Positions 24,025 through 31,071 are shown, counted from the first letter of the stretch. The stretch is DNA of 32,154 bases from Allorhizobium paknamense (GCF_030815125.1 NZ_JAUSWH010000029.1:1-32154), one strand, 5' to 3'. Translations and numbers: made by a program. Notes: a model not told the origin generated them from the sequence alone.

Positions 24025-24639
24025 TTGGGACAGCGGGCTGTCATCTATTGCCGCGTTTCGACTGCCGATCAGTCATGCGAACGGCAGGAAGATGATCTGA
24101 CGGCATTTGCCTTGCGGGCTGGTTACGAAGTGGCTGCAATCTTCAAGGAAACGGGCTCGGGCGCCAAGCTCGATCGGGCGGAGCGCAAGAAGGTGATGGC
24201 ACTGGCCCAAGCCAGGAAGATCGACGCAATCCTGGTCACCGAACTTTCCAGGTGGGGTCGCTCCACCACCGATCTTCTCAGCACTCTGGGCGAGTTGGAA
24301 AGCTGGAAGGTGTCGGTCATCGCCATGAACGGCATGACCTTTGACCTGTCATCACCGCATGGTCGAATGCTGGCGACATTCCTCTCCGATATTGCAGAGT
24401 TCGAGCGCGATCTGATTAGCGAGCGCGTCAAATATAGTCTTGCCGCCGCCAAAGCACGAGGCAAAAGGCTCGGCCGTCAAACTGGAGAGCGGCCTAAGTC
24501 AGACCGGCTAGCGCCGAAGGTCATGACGCTGATTGCCGAAGGCCGAAGCTATCTCTGGATCGCCCGTGATCTCGCTATCAGCAAGAATACCGTCAACGAC
24601 ATTCTCAAACGGAATAGAGATTTAAACAATGGCACATGA
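24025..24639 (+). CDS. tnpR: Serine resolvase of the Tn3-family transposon
   Basis: The 204-residue protein has the resolvase/invertase catalytic domain: nucleophile S12 in AVIYCRVSTADQ, then ILVTELSRWGRSTTDLL, and the FLSDIAEFERDLISERV segment leading into the long E helix. The C-terminal HTH (about residues 160-200) includes IARDLAISKNTVNDIL. It resolves the cointegrates made by the transposase at res. The start appears to be TTG at 24025 after a GAGGG; no ATG precedes the catalytic motif. The last 11 bases overlap the metallophosphoesterase gene, so the passenger is read from the resolvase transcript. Confidence 0.94.
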   Translation: MGQRAVIYCRVSTADQSCERQEDDLTAFALRAGYEVAAIFKETGSGAKLDRAERKKVMALAQARKIDAILVTELSRWGRSTTDLLSTLGELESWKVSVIAMNGMTFDLSSPHGRMLATFLSDIAEFERDLISERVKYSLAAAKARGKRLGRQTGERPKSDRLAPKVMTLIAEGRSYLWIARDLAISKNTVNDILKRNRDLNNGT

Positions 24640-25996
24640 GCCTATCACCGCGCTTCTTCCGAAATCGGGCGGCCACCAGTTTGTAATGTACGGCGACTCA
24701 TGTTCCGGCGTTCCAAACGCCCTGCACGAAAGAACGTTCGCTGAGGTGAACGCAATCGTGAAGCGTCTGGCTCCGCAGCCTGAGTTCATACTTTTTCCGG
24801 GCGACGAAATAATCGGCCTGACTCCTGATCCGGAGGCTTTACGGAAACAGTGGAAACACTGGTTTGAAGTCGAAATGGCGTGGCTCAACCGTCAGCAAAT
24901 CCCGATGTGGCATACCACGGGCAATCACACAGCATACGACAAGATGAGCGAGGGCATTTTTCGCGAAGTCTTACAGCTTCCAGACAACGGTCCTACGGAA
25001 CAAAAAGGACTGTCTTATTGGATCCGGCGAGATGATTTATTGTTGGTCTTTGTCCATACGCTTTGGACCGGCCTCGGTGGGGAGGGGCATGTCGAAACCG
25101 AATGGCTGCAGAGAACGCTCAAAGAGCACGCTGATGCAAAATATAAATTTGTGCTTGGCCACCATCCGATATTTCCAGTCAACGGCTTTTCTGGAACTTA
25201 CCAGCGTGAAATCGGCCATGAGTATGCCGATGAGTTCTGGAATATACTGGTGGATGCGAACGTCCTTGCCTATGTTTGCAGCCATATTCTCGCGTACGAC
25301 GTCCAGGTGCATCGAGGAGTGCTTCAGATTTGCACTGCCGGAGCCGGCACAGCACATAGAATGCCTGAAGATGTTGAATATCTTCACTGCATCCAGGCTG
25401 CGCTCGATGAAAACGGGCTAAGATATCAGGTGCTCGACACGGATGGCGTTGCGCGGGAGCAATTGCAATGGCCACCTACGCCCACAGCCGCTTCTACTGA
25501 ATGGCAGCGTATCAAGGACGGTAAATTTGATGCGCCCTTTACCGGATTGATTGGTCGCGGAAGCGTTGCTGAATTTCGTCTGACGGGTCGAACGGCTCAG
25601 AAGCCTTGGGCCCCTGAGCAGACGTTATTCACCGCACATTCTCCAGAGACCATCGCTCCCATCTGGCTAGGTACGCGCGGACCGAAGCAGACCCTCACTC
25701 TCATCGTCGGGAGGCAGCCAGGACGAAGCCCTTCCTACTGGTTTGGCCCTGATTTAGCGGTTGATTCCGACTTCGATATTCATGTCGCTTTCTATCCGGA
25801 GATGGGGCCAGGGGGCATTCTCTACCGGCATCATAATGAAGCCGCATGGACCTCATTCAAAGCTGCCACAGCGACCGGAATTGAAAACGTTAAGTGGCCG
25901 GGTGCCTGGAATGTTGGATACGGTCAGCATGGAGAACATGATCGACCATTCAAAGGGACCAGCTTAACTATCCGCTTACGTCAGGATTTCGCTTAA
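24629..25996 (+). CDS. Metallophosphoesterase-like protein, transposon passenger
   Basis: The 455-residue protein has a calcineurin-type metallophosphoesterase domain (about residues 15-270): D23 in MYGDSCSG, GD at 58-59 in LFPGDEI, GNH at 98-100, GHH at 178-180, and a histidine in CSHILAYD (219). The first motif is D-x-C rather than D-x-H, and the last lacks the second histidine of GHxH, so the metal site is atypical. The second part (about 290-455) is beta-rich with many Trp and Gly and looks like a separate sandwich domain. No signal peptide or membrane segment is visible. The ATG overlaps tnpR, and the stop lies inside the right inverted repeat. The substrate is unknown; a cyclic nucleotide, nucleic acid or phosphodiester is possible. 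Confidence 0.75.
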   Translation: MAHEPITALLPKSGGHQFVMYGDSCSGVPNALHERTFAEVNAIVKRLAPQPEFILFPGDEIIGLTPDPEALRKQWKHWFEVEMAWLNRQQIPMWHTTGNHTAYDKMSEGIFREVLQLPDNGPTEQKGLSYWIRRDDLLLVFVHTLWTGLGGEGHVETEWLQRTLKEHADAKYKFVLGHHPIFPVNGFSGTYQREIGHEYADEFWNILVDANVLAYVCSHILAYDVQVHRGVLQICTAGAGTAHRMPEDVEYLHCIQAALDENGLRYQVLDTDGVAREQLQWPPTPTAASTEWQRIKDGKFDAPFTGLIGRGSVAEFRLTGRTAQKPWAPEQTLFTAHSPETIAPIWLGTRGPKQTLTLIVGRQPGRSPSYWFGPDLAVDSDFDIHVAFYPEMGPGGILYRHHNEAAWTSFKAATATGIENVKWPGAWNVGYGQHGEHDRPFKGTSLTIRLRQDFA

Positions 25997-27244
25997 GGTA
26001 GTATTTCGCCCCCTCCCGCAAACGACCCCTATCCGCCTCCCCTGCCCGTCTCCTGCCTGCCGTAGAAGCGCCATGAGAACAGGCCCCAGGGAAAACTCGC
26101 CAGCCACCGCCTTGGCTGTCAGGCTGCGCAGATAGCCGCCTGCGGAGTTGATATGCCCTGCCCGCTCCAGAATGGCGGCGATGGTTATGGCTGCGCGTTC
26201 CGGACCCATGGCCTCACACGCCTCCTGGTAGGCGGAAGGGCTGACACCCAGCATCGAGCGCACCACCACGGCGGCCGCCATCAGGTCGCGCCAACTGCCG
26301 ACCGCACCGCCTGGGCCATAATCGCCAATTTGCGGGCAGGCTTTCAGCACCATGCTCAAGGGGTAAGTTTCCGGCTGGCGCTGTTTTATCGGCTCGGGCT
26401 TCGGCGATTCCGGCCTCATATTTTCATAGCCGCTTGATTCAAGATCATGGATGGATTCGGTATTTGAATTCTGTATGTGGCCGTCATATGGGGCGGCATT
26501 GGTGTTCATATTTTCGGTTTTCAGCAACATTTCCAGACGGTTGATGATCTCATCCCGCAAGAGCTCCATTTCATCACGGATTTCGATGACCTCGGTCATG
26601 GACGGCCGGCGGGGAAGGCGGGCGATGATGCGCACATAATGGTCCTCCATTTCGGACCAATCCCCTGCCGCGCCCTCCTCGATGGCAGCAGAAATCAGCT
26701 TGCGCACATCACGCCGGCAGATCGTCAGTGCCTCTTTTGCGCGGCGGAACAGGCGGGCCTGCTCGGCCACGATCTGCGCCAGCTGGGCAAGTTCGACAGC
26801 ACGCACGCGCAACGGCTCCAGGCTGAAGCCGAAAGCTTCCTCCACCTGCCCTGCCCTATCCCGGTGGGCATAGCGCTTGCCGTTCGGGCTATCCCGGCGC
26901 TCGATCAGTCCCGCCTCGACCAGGGAGGCCAGCGCGCGGCGAAGCGTGCTGCCGGAAATACCGTGGGCGCGGACGGAAAGTTGGGCATTAGATGGGAACA
27001 CCACCAAACCGCCCTCCTCGGCCAGTTCCGTTTCTGGATAGAAGCTTAGGAGGGCGTTCAAGACGGCCAGCGCCCGATCCTGAAGGCCAAGCCTTTCCCG
27101 GGCCTCGCAGACGTCGCGGTAGACCCGCCACTTATCCACCGCCCTGCTCTGCTTTGCCTCAGCGCGATCCATCTGACCTTTGACCAGCGAAAGCTTCGCC
27201 GGTCGCCGCCCGAAGGGCGTCGTTATCATCTGGCTGTGTGTCAT
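25976..27244 (-). CDS. repC: Plasmid replication initiator RepC, 3' end replaced by the transposon
   Basis: The 422-residue protein starts with the RepC hallmark ITTPFGRRPAKLSLVKGQ and contains the winged-helix region (LSVRAHGISGSTLRRALASL, GLIERRDSPNGKRYAHR) and the C-terminal conserved block ending FSLGPVLMALLRQAG. RepC binds the origin inside its own gene and is the rate-limiting initiator. The last plasmid-derived codons read G-R-R-I. The final 17 residues, from GVVCGRGR to the stop, are encoded by the Tn3 end. RepC C-termini vary, so replication may still work. I prefer the ATG at 27244 (AAAGGA upstream). The gene overlaps the convergent passenger gene by 21 bases. Confidence 0.93.
   Translation of the reverse strand: MTHSQMITTPFGRRPAKLSLVKGQMDRAEAKQSRAVDKWRVYRDVCEARERLGLQDRALAVLNALLSFYPETELAEEGGLVVFPSNAQLSVRAHGISGSTLRRALASLVEAGLIERRDSPNGKRYAHRDRAGQVEEAFGFSLEPLRVRAVELAQLAQIVAEQARLFRRAKEALTICRRDVRKLISAAIEEGAAGDWSEMEDHYVRIIARLPRRPSMTEVIEIRDEMELLRDEIINRLEMLLKTENMNTNAAPYDGHIQNSNTESIHDLESSGYENMRPESPKPEPIKQRQPETYPLSMVLKACPQIGDYGPGGAVGSWRDLMAAAVVVRSMLGVSPSAYQEACEAMGPERAAITIAAILERAGHINSAGGYLRSLTAKAVAGEFSLGPVLMALLRQAGDGQGRRIGVVCGRGRNTTLSEILT
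25992..26029 (-). repeat. Right terminal inverted repeat of the Tn3-family transposon
   Basis: Read from the right end inward it starts GGGGTCGTTTGCGGGAGGGG. It holds the stop codon of the metallophosphoesterase gene on one strand and 3' codons of repC on the other. Confidence 0.9.
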
Positions 27245-27305
27245 CAATCCTTTGCCCTTTCAGAAGGCAAAAGAAATCCGCTCACCAAAACGGTGCCAAA
27301 GTCTC

Positions 27306-27334
27306 TTGACTATGATTCGTGGATTTGCGATTCT
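27306..27334 (+). promoter_or_regulatory. Promoter of the counter-transcribed RNA
   Basis: TTGACT at 27306-27311 is followed after 17 bases by GATTCT at 27329-27334. The -35 is strong and the -10 weak. It points opposite to repB and repC, as expected for the antisense RNA promoter of repABC plasmids. Confidence 0.65.
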
Positions 27335-27340
27335 CTGTTT

Positions 27341-27394
27341 TGCGAGAACTTGAGAAGGGCTTCCACGCTTTGCCGTTGGGGGCCTTTTTCTTTT
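27341..27394 (+). ncRNA. Counter-transcribed RNA (incompatibility RNA) of repABC
   Basis: A small RNA is predicted on the plus strand, antisense to the repB-repC leader. It is about 54 nt, running from the start predicted for the promoter to an intrinsic terminator. In repABC plasmids this RNA pairs with the repC leader and lowers RepC synthesis, setting copy number and incompatibility. Position, size, promoter and terminator all match the family. The 5' end is estimated. Confidence 0.75.
27358..27394 (+). terminator. Intrinsic terminator of the counter-transcribed RNA
   Basis: GGCTTCCACG pairs with CGTTGGGGGCC across a CTTTGC loop, with two G-T pairs and one bulged T. TTTTTCTTTT follows directly. 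It is a textbook terminator on the plus strand. Confidence 0.75.
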
Positions 27395-27398
27395 GCAG

Positions 27399-28382
27399 TT
27401 AGTTTCCTTTGTTAAACTCGTCGTAGATGCCTGGCAGGCGCGTCATCAGATACTCTGCAAACGCCTCATTTTGAGTCCTGTCAATCGCGATCCTGCATTG
27501 CTTGCCGCTGCGCGCCAAGGAGGCGATCTCCGTGCCATCCCGGCTGCGGGCGATGATTGGCGTATTCACGCTCTCATTCTCAGCCTGGCGCTTCGCTGTG
27601 GCCAACGCTACTTTGAACCGGTCATCGCTGGCCTTATGCTGAAATGTGCTATCCTCACAAAGCTTGCGAAGACGTTTCTCCGCATCCGTAGACTTCAATA
27701 GCTCAGCTAATTCCTGCCAGCGCGGGCGGCCCACTTTAGGGGCGGGACCAATCGCATCCATTAGCCACTGCGGAACAGCTTCGGCGACAGCTATCAGCTT
27801 CGCGGCTTCGGCGCGATCAATCGCAAGGGCCGCTTGAATGGCAGCTCTTTGAAAGCTGGCCTTTTCCAGCCGATAAGCAAATGCAGCGCGCTCAATAAAG
27901 CTCAGATCCTCGCGAGCGGAATTCTCAATCCCCTGTGCCATGACCAGGCTGTGGTCATCCATCTCACGGGAAAATGCCTTAACCGGAATGCCCAACTCTC
28001 TGGCGGCACGAACGCGGCGATGACCATAGGCGATCTGATAGCGGCCTGACGCATGGGGATGCGGGCGCACCAGAATAGGAATTTCCTGCCCATTCTCCGC
28101 GATGGACTGCTTGAGCTGCTCCAGCGCTGCCTTGTTGTCCTGGTCGAACCTGTCTGCGAAGGGTGACGGATCAATCAGAGCGGGATCAAGGTCTACAGGC
28201 TTGCCGCCCTCGGCCAGCAACCGGCGCATCTCGGCATTTTCCTGTTCAATGCCGGTCAGCGTGTCTTTCATCGATTTCACCGCGCCGGATGCTACGCGCG
28301 GGGAGGTGGGCCGTTTGATGGCATCTTCGGCCTCTTCCCCGCCTTTAAACATGCCGCGAATGGAATTCATGCGTGAACTCAT
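27399..28382 (-). CDS. repB: Plasmid partition protein RepB (ParB family)
   Basis: The 327-residue protein is a ParB-type centromere-binding protein. The N-terminal partner-binding stretch leads to the nuclease-like fold, with GQEIPILVRPHP and YGHRRVRAARELG (about residues 95-130). This is followed by GIENSAREDLSFIERAAFA and an HTH region. It would bind parS and act with RepA to segregate the plasmid. I chose the ATG at 28382 because GGGAGG lies about 7 bases before it. The frame stays open to 28418, but that extension runs across the parS-like palindrome. A 150-base gap with the counter-transcribed RNA separates repB from repC. Confidence 0.95.
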   Translation of the reverse strand: MSSRMNSIRGMFKGGEEAEDAIKRPTSPRVASGAVKSMKDTLTGIEQENAEMRRLLAEGGKPVDLDPALIDPSPFADRFDQDNKAALEQLKQSIAENGQEIPILVRPHPHASGRYQIAYGHRRVRAARELGIPVKAFSREMDDHSLVMAQGIENSAREDLSFIERAAFAYRLEKASFQRAAIQAALAIDRAEAAKLIAVAEAVPQWLMDAIGPAPKVGRPRWQELAELLKSTDAEKRLRKLCEDSTFQHKASDDRFKVALATAKRQAENESVNTPIIARSRDGTEIASLARSGKQCRIAIDRTQNEAFAEYLMTRLPGIYDEFNKGN

Positions 28383-28400
28383 CGGCCTGCCTCCCGCGAT

Positions 28401-28416
28401 GTTGTCAGATGACAAC
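28401..28416. promoter_or_regulatory. parS-like partition site between repA and repB
   Basis: The 16-base sequence GTTGTCAGATGACAAC is a near-perfect palindrome. It matches the repABC parS consensus GTTNNCNGCNGNNAAC at every fixed position except position 9. RepB should bind it. It lies directly upstream of the repB ribosome binding site, a known location for parS in this plasmid class. Confidence 0.8.
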
Positions 28417-28446
28417 ATGTCAAATCATTGATTTTATTAGGACCGT

Positions 28447-29631
28447 TCATTTCTTGCGGCCCCACACTGTTTCGATCATGTCGACAACCTCGGCGTTGAC
28501 AGCATTGATCGACTCAATCGCCCGCTCATACACGTTCCGGCCAACCGTTCCGGGTGTCAACTCAAACAGGCTCTGTTTAGTGAGCCCGGCGTTTGCAATA
28601 GCGGTAGACTTCCATGCGGTCGCCACCATTACGTCCTGGCCGAATACATCACGCAACAGAGAGACGATCTCTTGTTCCGGAACATCGCGAGGATCGTGGC
28701 GCGTAATCAGGAACCGCATAAAGTCATAGTCCAACGATCCACCTGCCTCCTCAATGACGGCCACAAGATCAGAGGTCATCAAAAGGAATTGAGACATGGA
28801 GGCCACGTCTACCATTTGCGGGTGAACGGTTACGATCATGCCGGTGGCCGCGTTGAGCGCGCCCATGGTGAGAAATCCAAGCTGGGGCGGGCAATCGATC
28901 ACCACCACATCAAAGTCATCCTCCACCTCGGCAATGGCGGAGGCAACGCGACGGAAAAATATGTCGTGCGGGTTGCTGCGATTTTGCAGCATATAGCGCG
29001 GGGTCTGGTGTTCGAACTCCATCAGTTCCAGATTGCCCGGAACGATGCTTACGCCGGTAAAATAGGTGGGGCGAATGATATCCCTCATCTTCACGCGCTG
29101 ATCATCGTAACGGATCGCTGCGTAAAGCGTGCTGTTTTCGGCAACGTCGAATTCAGGCTGATAGCCGAACATAGATGAGAGCGAGGCTTGCGGATCCAGA
29201 TCGATAGCCAATACCCGCAGCCCTTGAAGGGCCAGCCCCTGAGCCAGATAAAGAGAGGTGGTTGTTTTAGCGGAGCCACCCTTGAAGTTGGCAACTGTGA
29301 TGATCTGGAGCTTCTCACCGGCGCGGCGGCGTGGCCAGAACTTGAGCGCCTCTTTTGGGCGGGCCTCGGCTAACCACGCCCGCAGCTCTACCACCTGCTC
29401 CAGCGTATAGGCACGCCGTCCGGCCCTGCCGATCTCGGGGGAGGGGCCTAAGCCATCCAAAGAAAGCTGCCGCAAATAGCCGTCCGACACATTGACGATC
29501 TGCGCCACCTCACCGCTAGTGAAGGAGCGGAGCGTCTTTTGGGCGGCAGGCGGAAAGGCGCGCTCGCCCACAGCTCTCAAGCGCGCAGACAATGCCTCAG
29601 CGCGTTCGGTGATTTTCGATGCGGTGTTCAT
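28447..29631 (-). CDS. repA: Plasmid partition ATPase RepA (ParA family)
   Basis: The 394-residue protein is a Walker-type ParA ATPase with an N-terminal HTH extension. The sequence LRSFTSGEVAQIVNVSDGYL (starting near residue 34) is the repABC-specific HTH. The deviant Walker A is KGGSAKTTTS (about 117), Walker A' is LAIDLDPQASLSSMFG, and Walker B is VVIDCPPQLG. RepA powers plasmid segregation and represses its own operon. I prefer the ATG at 29631: it matches the family start and has GAGAG about 10 bases upstream. An ATG at 29658 would overlap the upstream inverted repeat. Confidence 0.95.
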   Translation of the reverse strand: MNTASKITERAEALSARLRAVGERAFPPAAQKTLRSFTSGEVAQIVNVSDGYLRQLSLDGLGPSPEIGRAGRRAYTLEQVVELRAWLAEARPKEALKFWPRRRAGEKLQIITVANFKGGSAKTTTSLYLAQGLALQGLRVLAIDLDPQASLSSMFGYQPEFDVAENSTLYAAIRYDDQRVKMRDIIRPTYFTGVSIVPGNLELMEFEHQTPRYMLQNRSNPHDIFFRRVASAIAEVEDDFDVVVIDCPPQLGFLTMGALNAATGMIVTVHPQMVDVASMSQFLLMTSDLVAVIEEAGGSLDYDFMRFLITRHDPRDVPEQEIVSLLRDVFGQDVMVATAWKSTAIANAGLTKQSLFELTPGTVGRNVYERAIESINAVNAEVVDMIETVWGRKK

Positions 29632-29655
29632 GGCGACAAAACTCTCTACGGCGCT

Positions 29656-29714
29656 CATTTTCAAAACCCAGACGCTTCTAGCGCGTTAAACGCACTTAAT
29701 CCGTTTTCAAAATG
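29656..29714. promoter_or_regulatory. Inverted repeats upstream of repA, probable operator
   Basis: CATTTTCAAAAC (29656-29667) and GTTTTCAAAATG (29703-29714) are inverted copies with one mismatch. A shorter palindrome, GCGTT-A-AACGC, lies between them near 29692. RepA autorepression acts through palindromes at this position in related plasmids. The assignment is inferred. Confidence 0.5.
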
Positions 29715-29775
29715 CACACGATTCCGACAGAGTGGCAAGAAGTTTTTAGTTAAAGAAGGATTAACGGCAAATACG

Positions 29776-29800
29776 CAAAAAGCCGCCTCTTTGGGCGGCT
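29776..29800 (-). terminator. Intrinsic terminator after the HigBA-like operon
   Basis: On the minus strand AGCCGCC pairs with GGCGGCT across a 6-base loop and is followed by TTTTTGCG. It lies 24 bases after the antitoxin stop and would insulate the toxin-antitoxin operon from repA. Confidence 0.8.
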
Positions 29801-29824
29801 CCTCTGGGGCAGGGGTGGCAGGTC

Positions 29825-30118
29825 TCAAGCCGCGTCTTTGGTAGCCACGGTCAGCCGCAGCCCAAGCGCTGACAGAACAGAAAGCAGCGTCGAAAGCTTG
29901 GGATCGCCGCGTTCTGACAGCGACTTATAAAGTGCTTCCCGCGTAATGCCTGCCTCTGCCGCTACGCTGGTCATGCCCTTGGCGCGAGCTATATTGCCGA
30001 GTGCAACAGCTACCGATTTTGAATTGGCGTCTTCAAGGGCCGCTTCCAGATAGGCTGCAACGGCCTCAGGGCTGTCCAGAAATTCACTGGTGTCCCAGGA
30101 CGTCGTTTCGATTGTCAT
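29825..30118 (-). CDS. HigA-like antitoxin (addiction-module antidote, HTH)
   Basis: The 97-residue protein resembles the putative addiction-module antidote family that partners phage-Gp49/HigB-like toxins. Its N-terminal half has EFLDSPEAVAAYLEAALED. The C-terminal half is an HTH (MTSVAAEAGITREALYKSLS) followed by GDPKLSTLLSVLSALGLRL. It should bind the toxin and repress the operon. AAGGAGG overlaps the toxin stop codon, seven bases before the ATG at 30118, so it is efficiently translated after the toxin. The order toxin-then-antitoxin is typical of higBA and the reverse of the Phd/VapC pair in this window. Confidence 0.9.
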   Translation of the reverse strand: MTIETTSWDTSEFLDSPEAVAAYLEAALEDANSKSVAVALGNIARAKGMTSVAAEAGITREALYKSLSERGDPKLSTLLSVLSALGLRLTVATKDAA

Positions 30119-30406
30119 TTAAACCTCCTTCGCCATCTCCTTGGCTCTCTTGATGTCTTTGGCCTGGGTGCTTTTGTCGCCACCGGAAAGCAGGATAATG
30201 ATTTCCTTGCCACGCTGGACGAAATAAACGCGGTAGCCTGGGCCTTCCGTGATGCGAAGCTCGCCAATTCCGTCAAAGAATTTTGCGTCACCCAGAAGGC
30301 CCTCAGACAGGCGGTCAATCCGCACCAGAATGCGGGCCCGGGCGCGGACGTCCTTAAGAGACTTGAGCCAATCAGTGAATGCTTGTGTCTTGCGAACTTC
30401 TATCAT
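30119..30406 (-). CDS. RelE/HigB-like (Gp49 family) toxin
   Basis: The 95-residue protein is a ribosome-dependent mRNA interferase-like toxin: IEVRKTQAFTDWLKSLKD at the start, then RIDRLSEGLLGDAKFFDGIG, and the core strand ITEGPGYRVYFVQRGKEIIILLSGGDKSTQ. This is characteristic of the Gp49/HigB branch of the RelE superfamily. I chose the ATG at 30406 because homology starts there; the open frame to 30688 adds 94 residues with no family match. The antitoxin gene abuts its stop. With the VapC-like pair, this is the second addiction module on the fragment. Confidence 0.92.
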   Translation of the reverse strand: MIEVRKTQAFTDWLKSLKDVRARARILVRIDRLSEGLLGDAKFFDGIGELRITEGPGYRVYFVQRGKEIIILLSGGDKSTQAKDIKRAKEMAKEV

Positions 30407-30413
30407 GGCCAGT

Positions 30414-30464
30414 TGTAGCCTACAGATTACAATCATACAAGGAAAATGTATCCTGAAGATTACA
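30414..30464. promoter_or_regulatory. Operator-like repeats upstream of the HigBA-like operon
   Basis: The palindrome TGTAG-C-CTACA lies at 30414-30424, 8 bases before the toxin start. AGATTACA occurs at 30424-30431 and again at 30457-30464, 33 bases apart, or about three helical turns. This spacing suits two antitoxin dimers on one DNA face. Confidence 0.45.
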
Positions 30465-30737
30465 GTTTGACGTGAAGATGGAAACCCCGCCTTGACGGCA
30501 ACTTCAGGGGAAGGGGAGAAGGATGGCATCAACGTTTCCAGTCTTCGGGTGCCCATCTCCAGAACCGTCATCAGATCGCACATCAGCTGCCTGGGCATCA
30601 TCACCGGTCTGCTTCCTCTGAACGATCGAGCAGGGGACAGACTTGTTTTCGGTGCCCAAAGCGACCAGCACAGAATACCGGCCCGCATGATGTGGTCTGG
30701 AGGTGGCTGTCAAACCGCTCTCCGGCATAAAAAAAGC

Positions 30738-30746
30738 TGTGGATAA
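30738..30746 (-). promoter_or_regulatory. Perfect DnaA box
   Basis: The minus strand reads TTATCCACA, the exact DnaA consensus. It is preceded on the plus strand by a run of seven A. It lies 236 bases from the tandem repeat units, a layout seen in iteron-type plasmid origins. Confidence 0.5.
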
Positions 30747-30981
30747 TTCAGGCTTCTGGAAGTGCACTTTCGTCGCCTTGTCAGACCGCAAGGGCGGGTT
30801 TCGCTCAGAGAATTCGCCCCGCGTCAGCGTGCAACACGTATCAGGTCGCACGTCCCGTCGGCGGTCAAATCACGCCCTGGAGCGACACCTCTTTTGCGAG
30901 CGTCATCATCAGAAAATCAATCATCGGTGCATGTTCCTGATGCCGCCTCACTTCTGCATGTTTTGGAAAATTATTCTAAGA

Positions 30982-31071
30982 CCCCTGCCGACCAGTCGGC
31001 ACCCCCTGCCGATATATCGGCACCCCCTGCCGACTCTGGATCGGCACCCCCTGCCGACCCATGGATCGGCA
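30982..31071. repeat. Four tandem inverted-repeat units, iteron-like
   Basis: Four consecutive units each begin CCCC(C)TGCCGA and end TCGGCA: 30982-31001, 31002-31022, 31023-31046 and 31047-31071. TGCCGA and TCGGCA are inverted copies, so each unit is a palindrome. The centre grows from 4 bases (CCAG, TATA) to 7 and 8 bases. The array is non-coding as far as I can tell, although every frame through it is open and gives a periodic peptide. Iterons of a replication initiator are the best reading; a repetitive protein tail is the alternative. Confidence 0.6.

Larger units (their letters stand above)
20998..26029. mobile_element. Tn3-family transposon with a metallophosphoesterase passenger gene
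   Basis: The element is 5,032 bp, with terminal inverted repeats of about 37-38 bp that begin GGGG(A/T)CGTTTGCGGGAGGG and differ at three of the first 37 positions. It contains a Tn3-type transposase (-), a serine resolvase (+) and one passenger gene (+). Tn3 elements make 5-bp target duplications; the flanks here are TGGTA and TATCC, so none is present. The left flank is the truncated IS6100-like copy and the right flank is the 3' end of repC. Adjacent deletion or recombination between two copies of the element would explain this. Confidence 0.92.

Noticed and set aside
20993..26034. Five-base target duplication around the Tn3-family transposon
   Set aside because: The flanks are TGGTA and TATCC, which do not match in either orientation.
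28383..28418. Upstream repB start at 28418
   Set aside because: It would place the parS-like site inside the gene; the ATG at 28382 has a good ribosome binding site.
30407..30688. Longer version of the RelE/HigB-like toxin starting at 30688
   Set aside because: The extra 94 residues have no family match, and the operator-like repeats lie in this stretch.
30982..31071. CRISPR array
   Set aside because: Units of 20-25 bases are directly adjacent, with no unique spacers of CRISPR length, and no cas gene is present.
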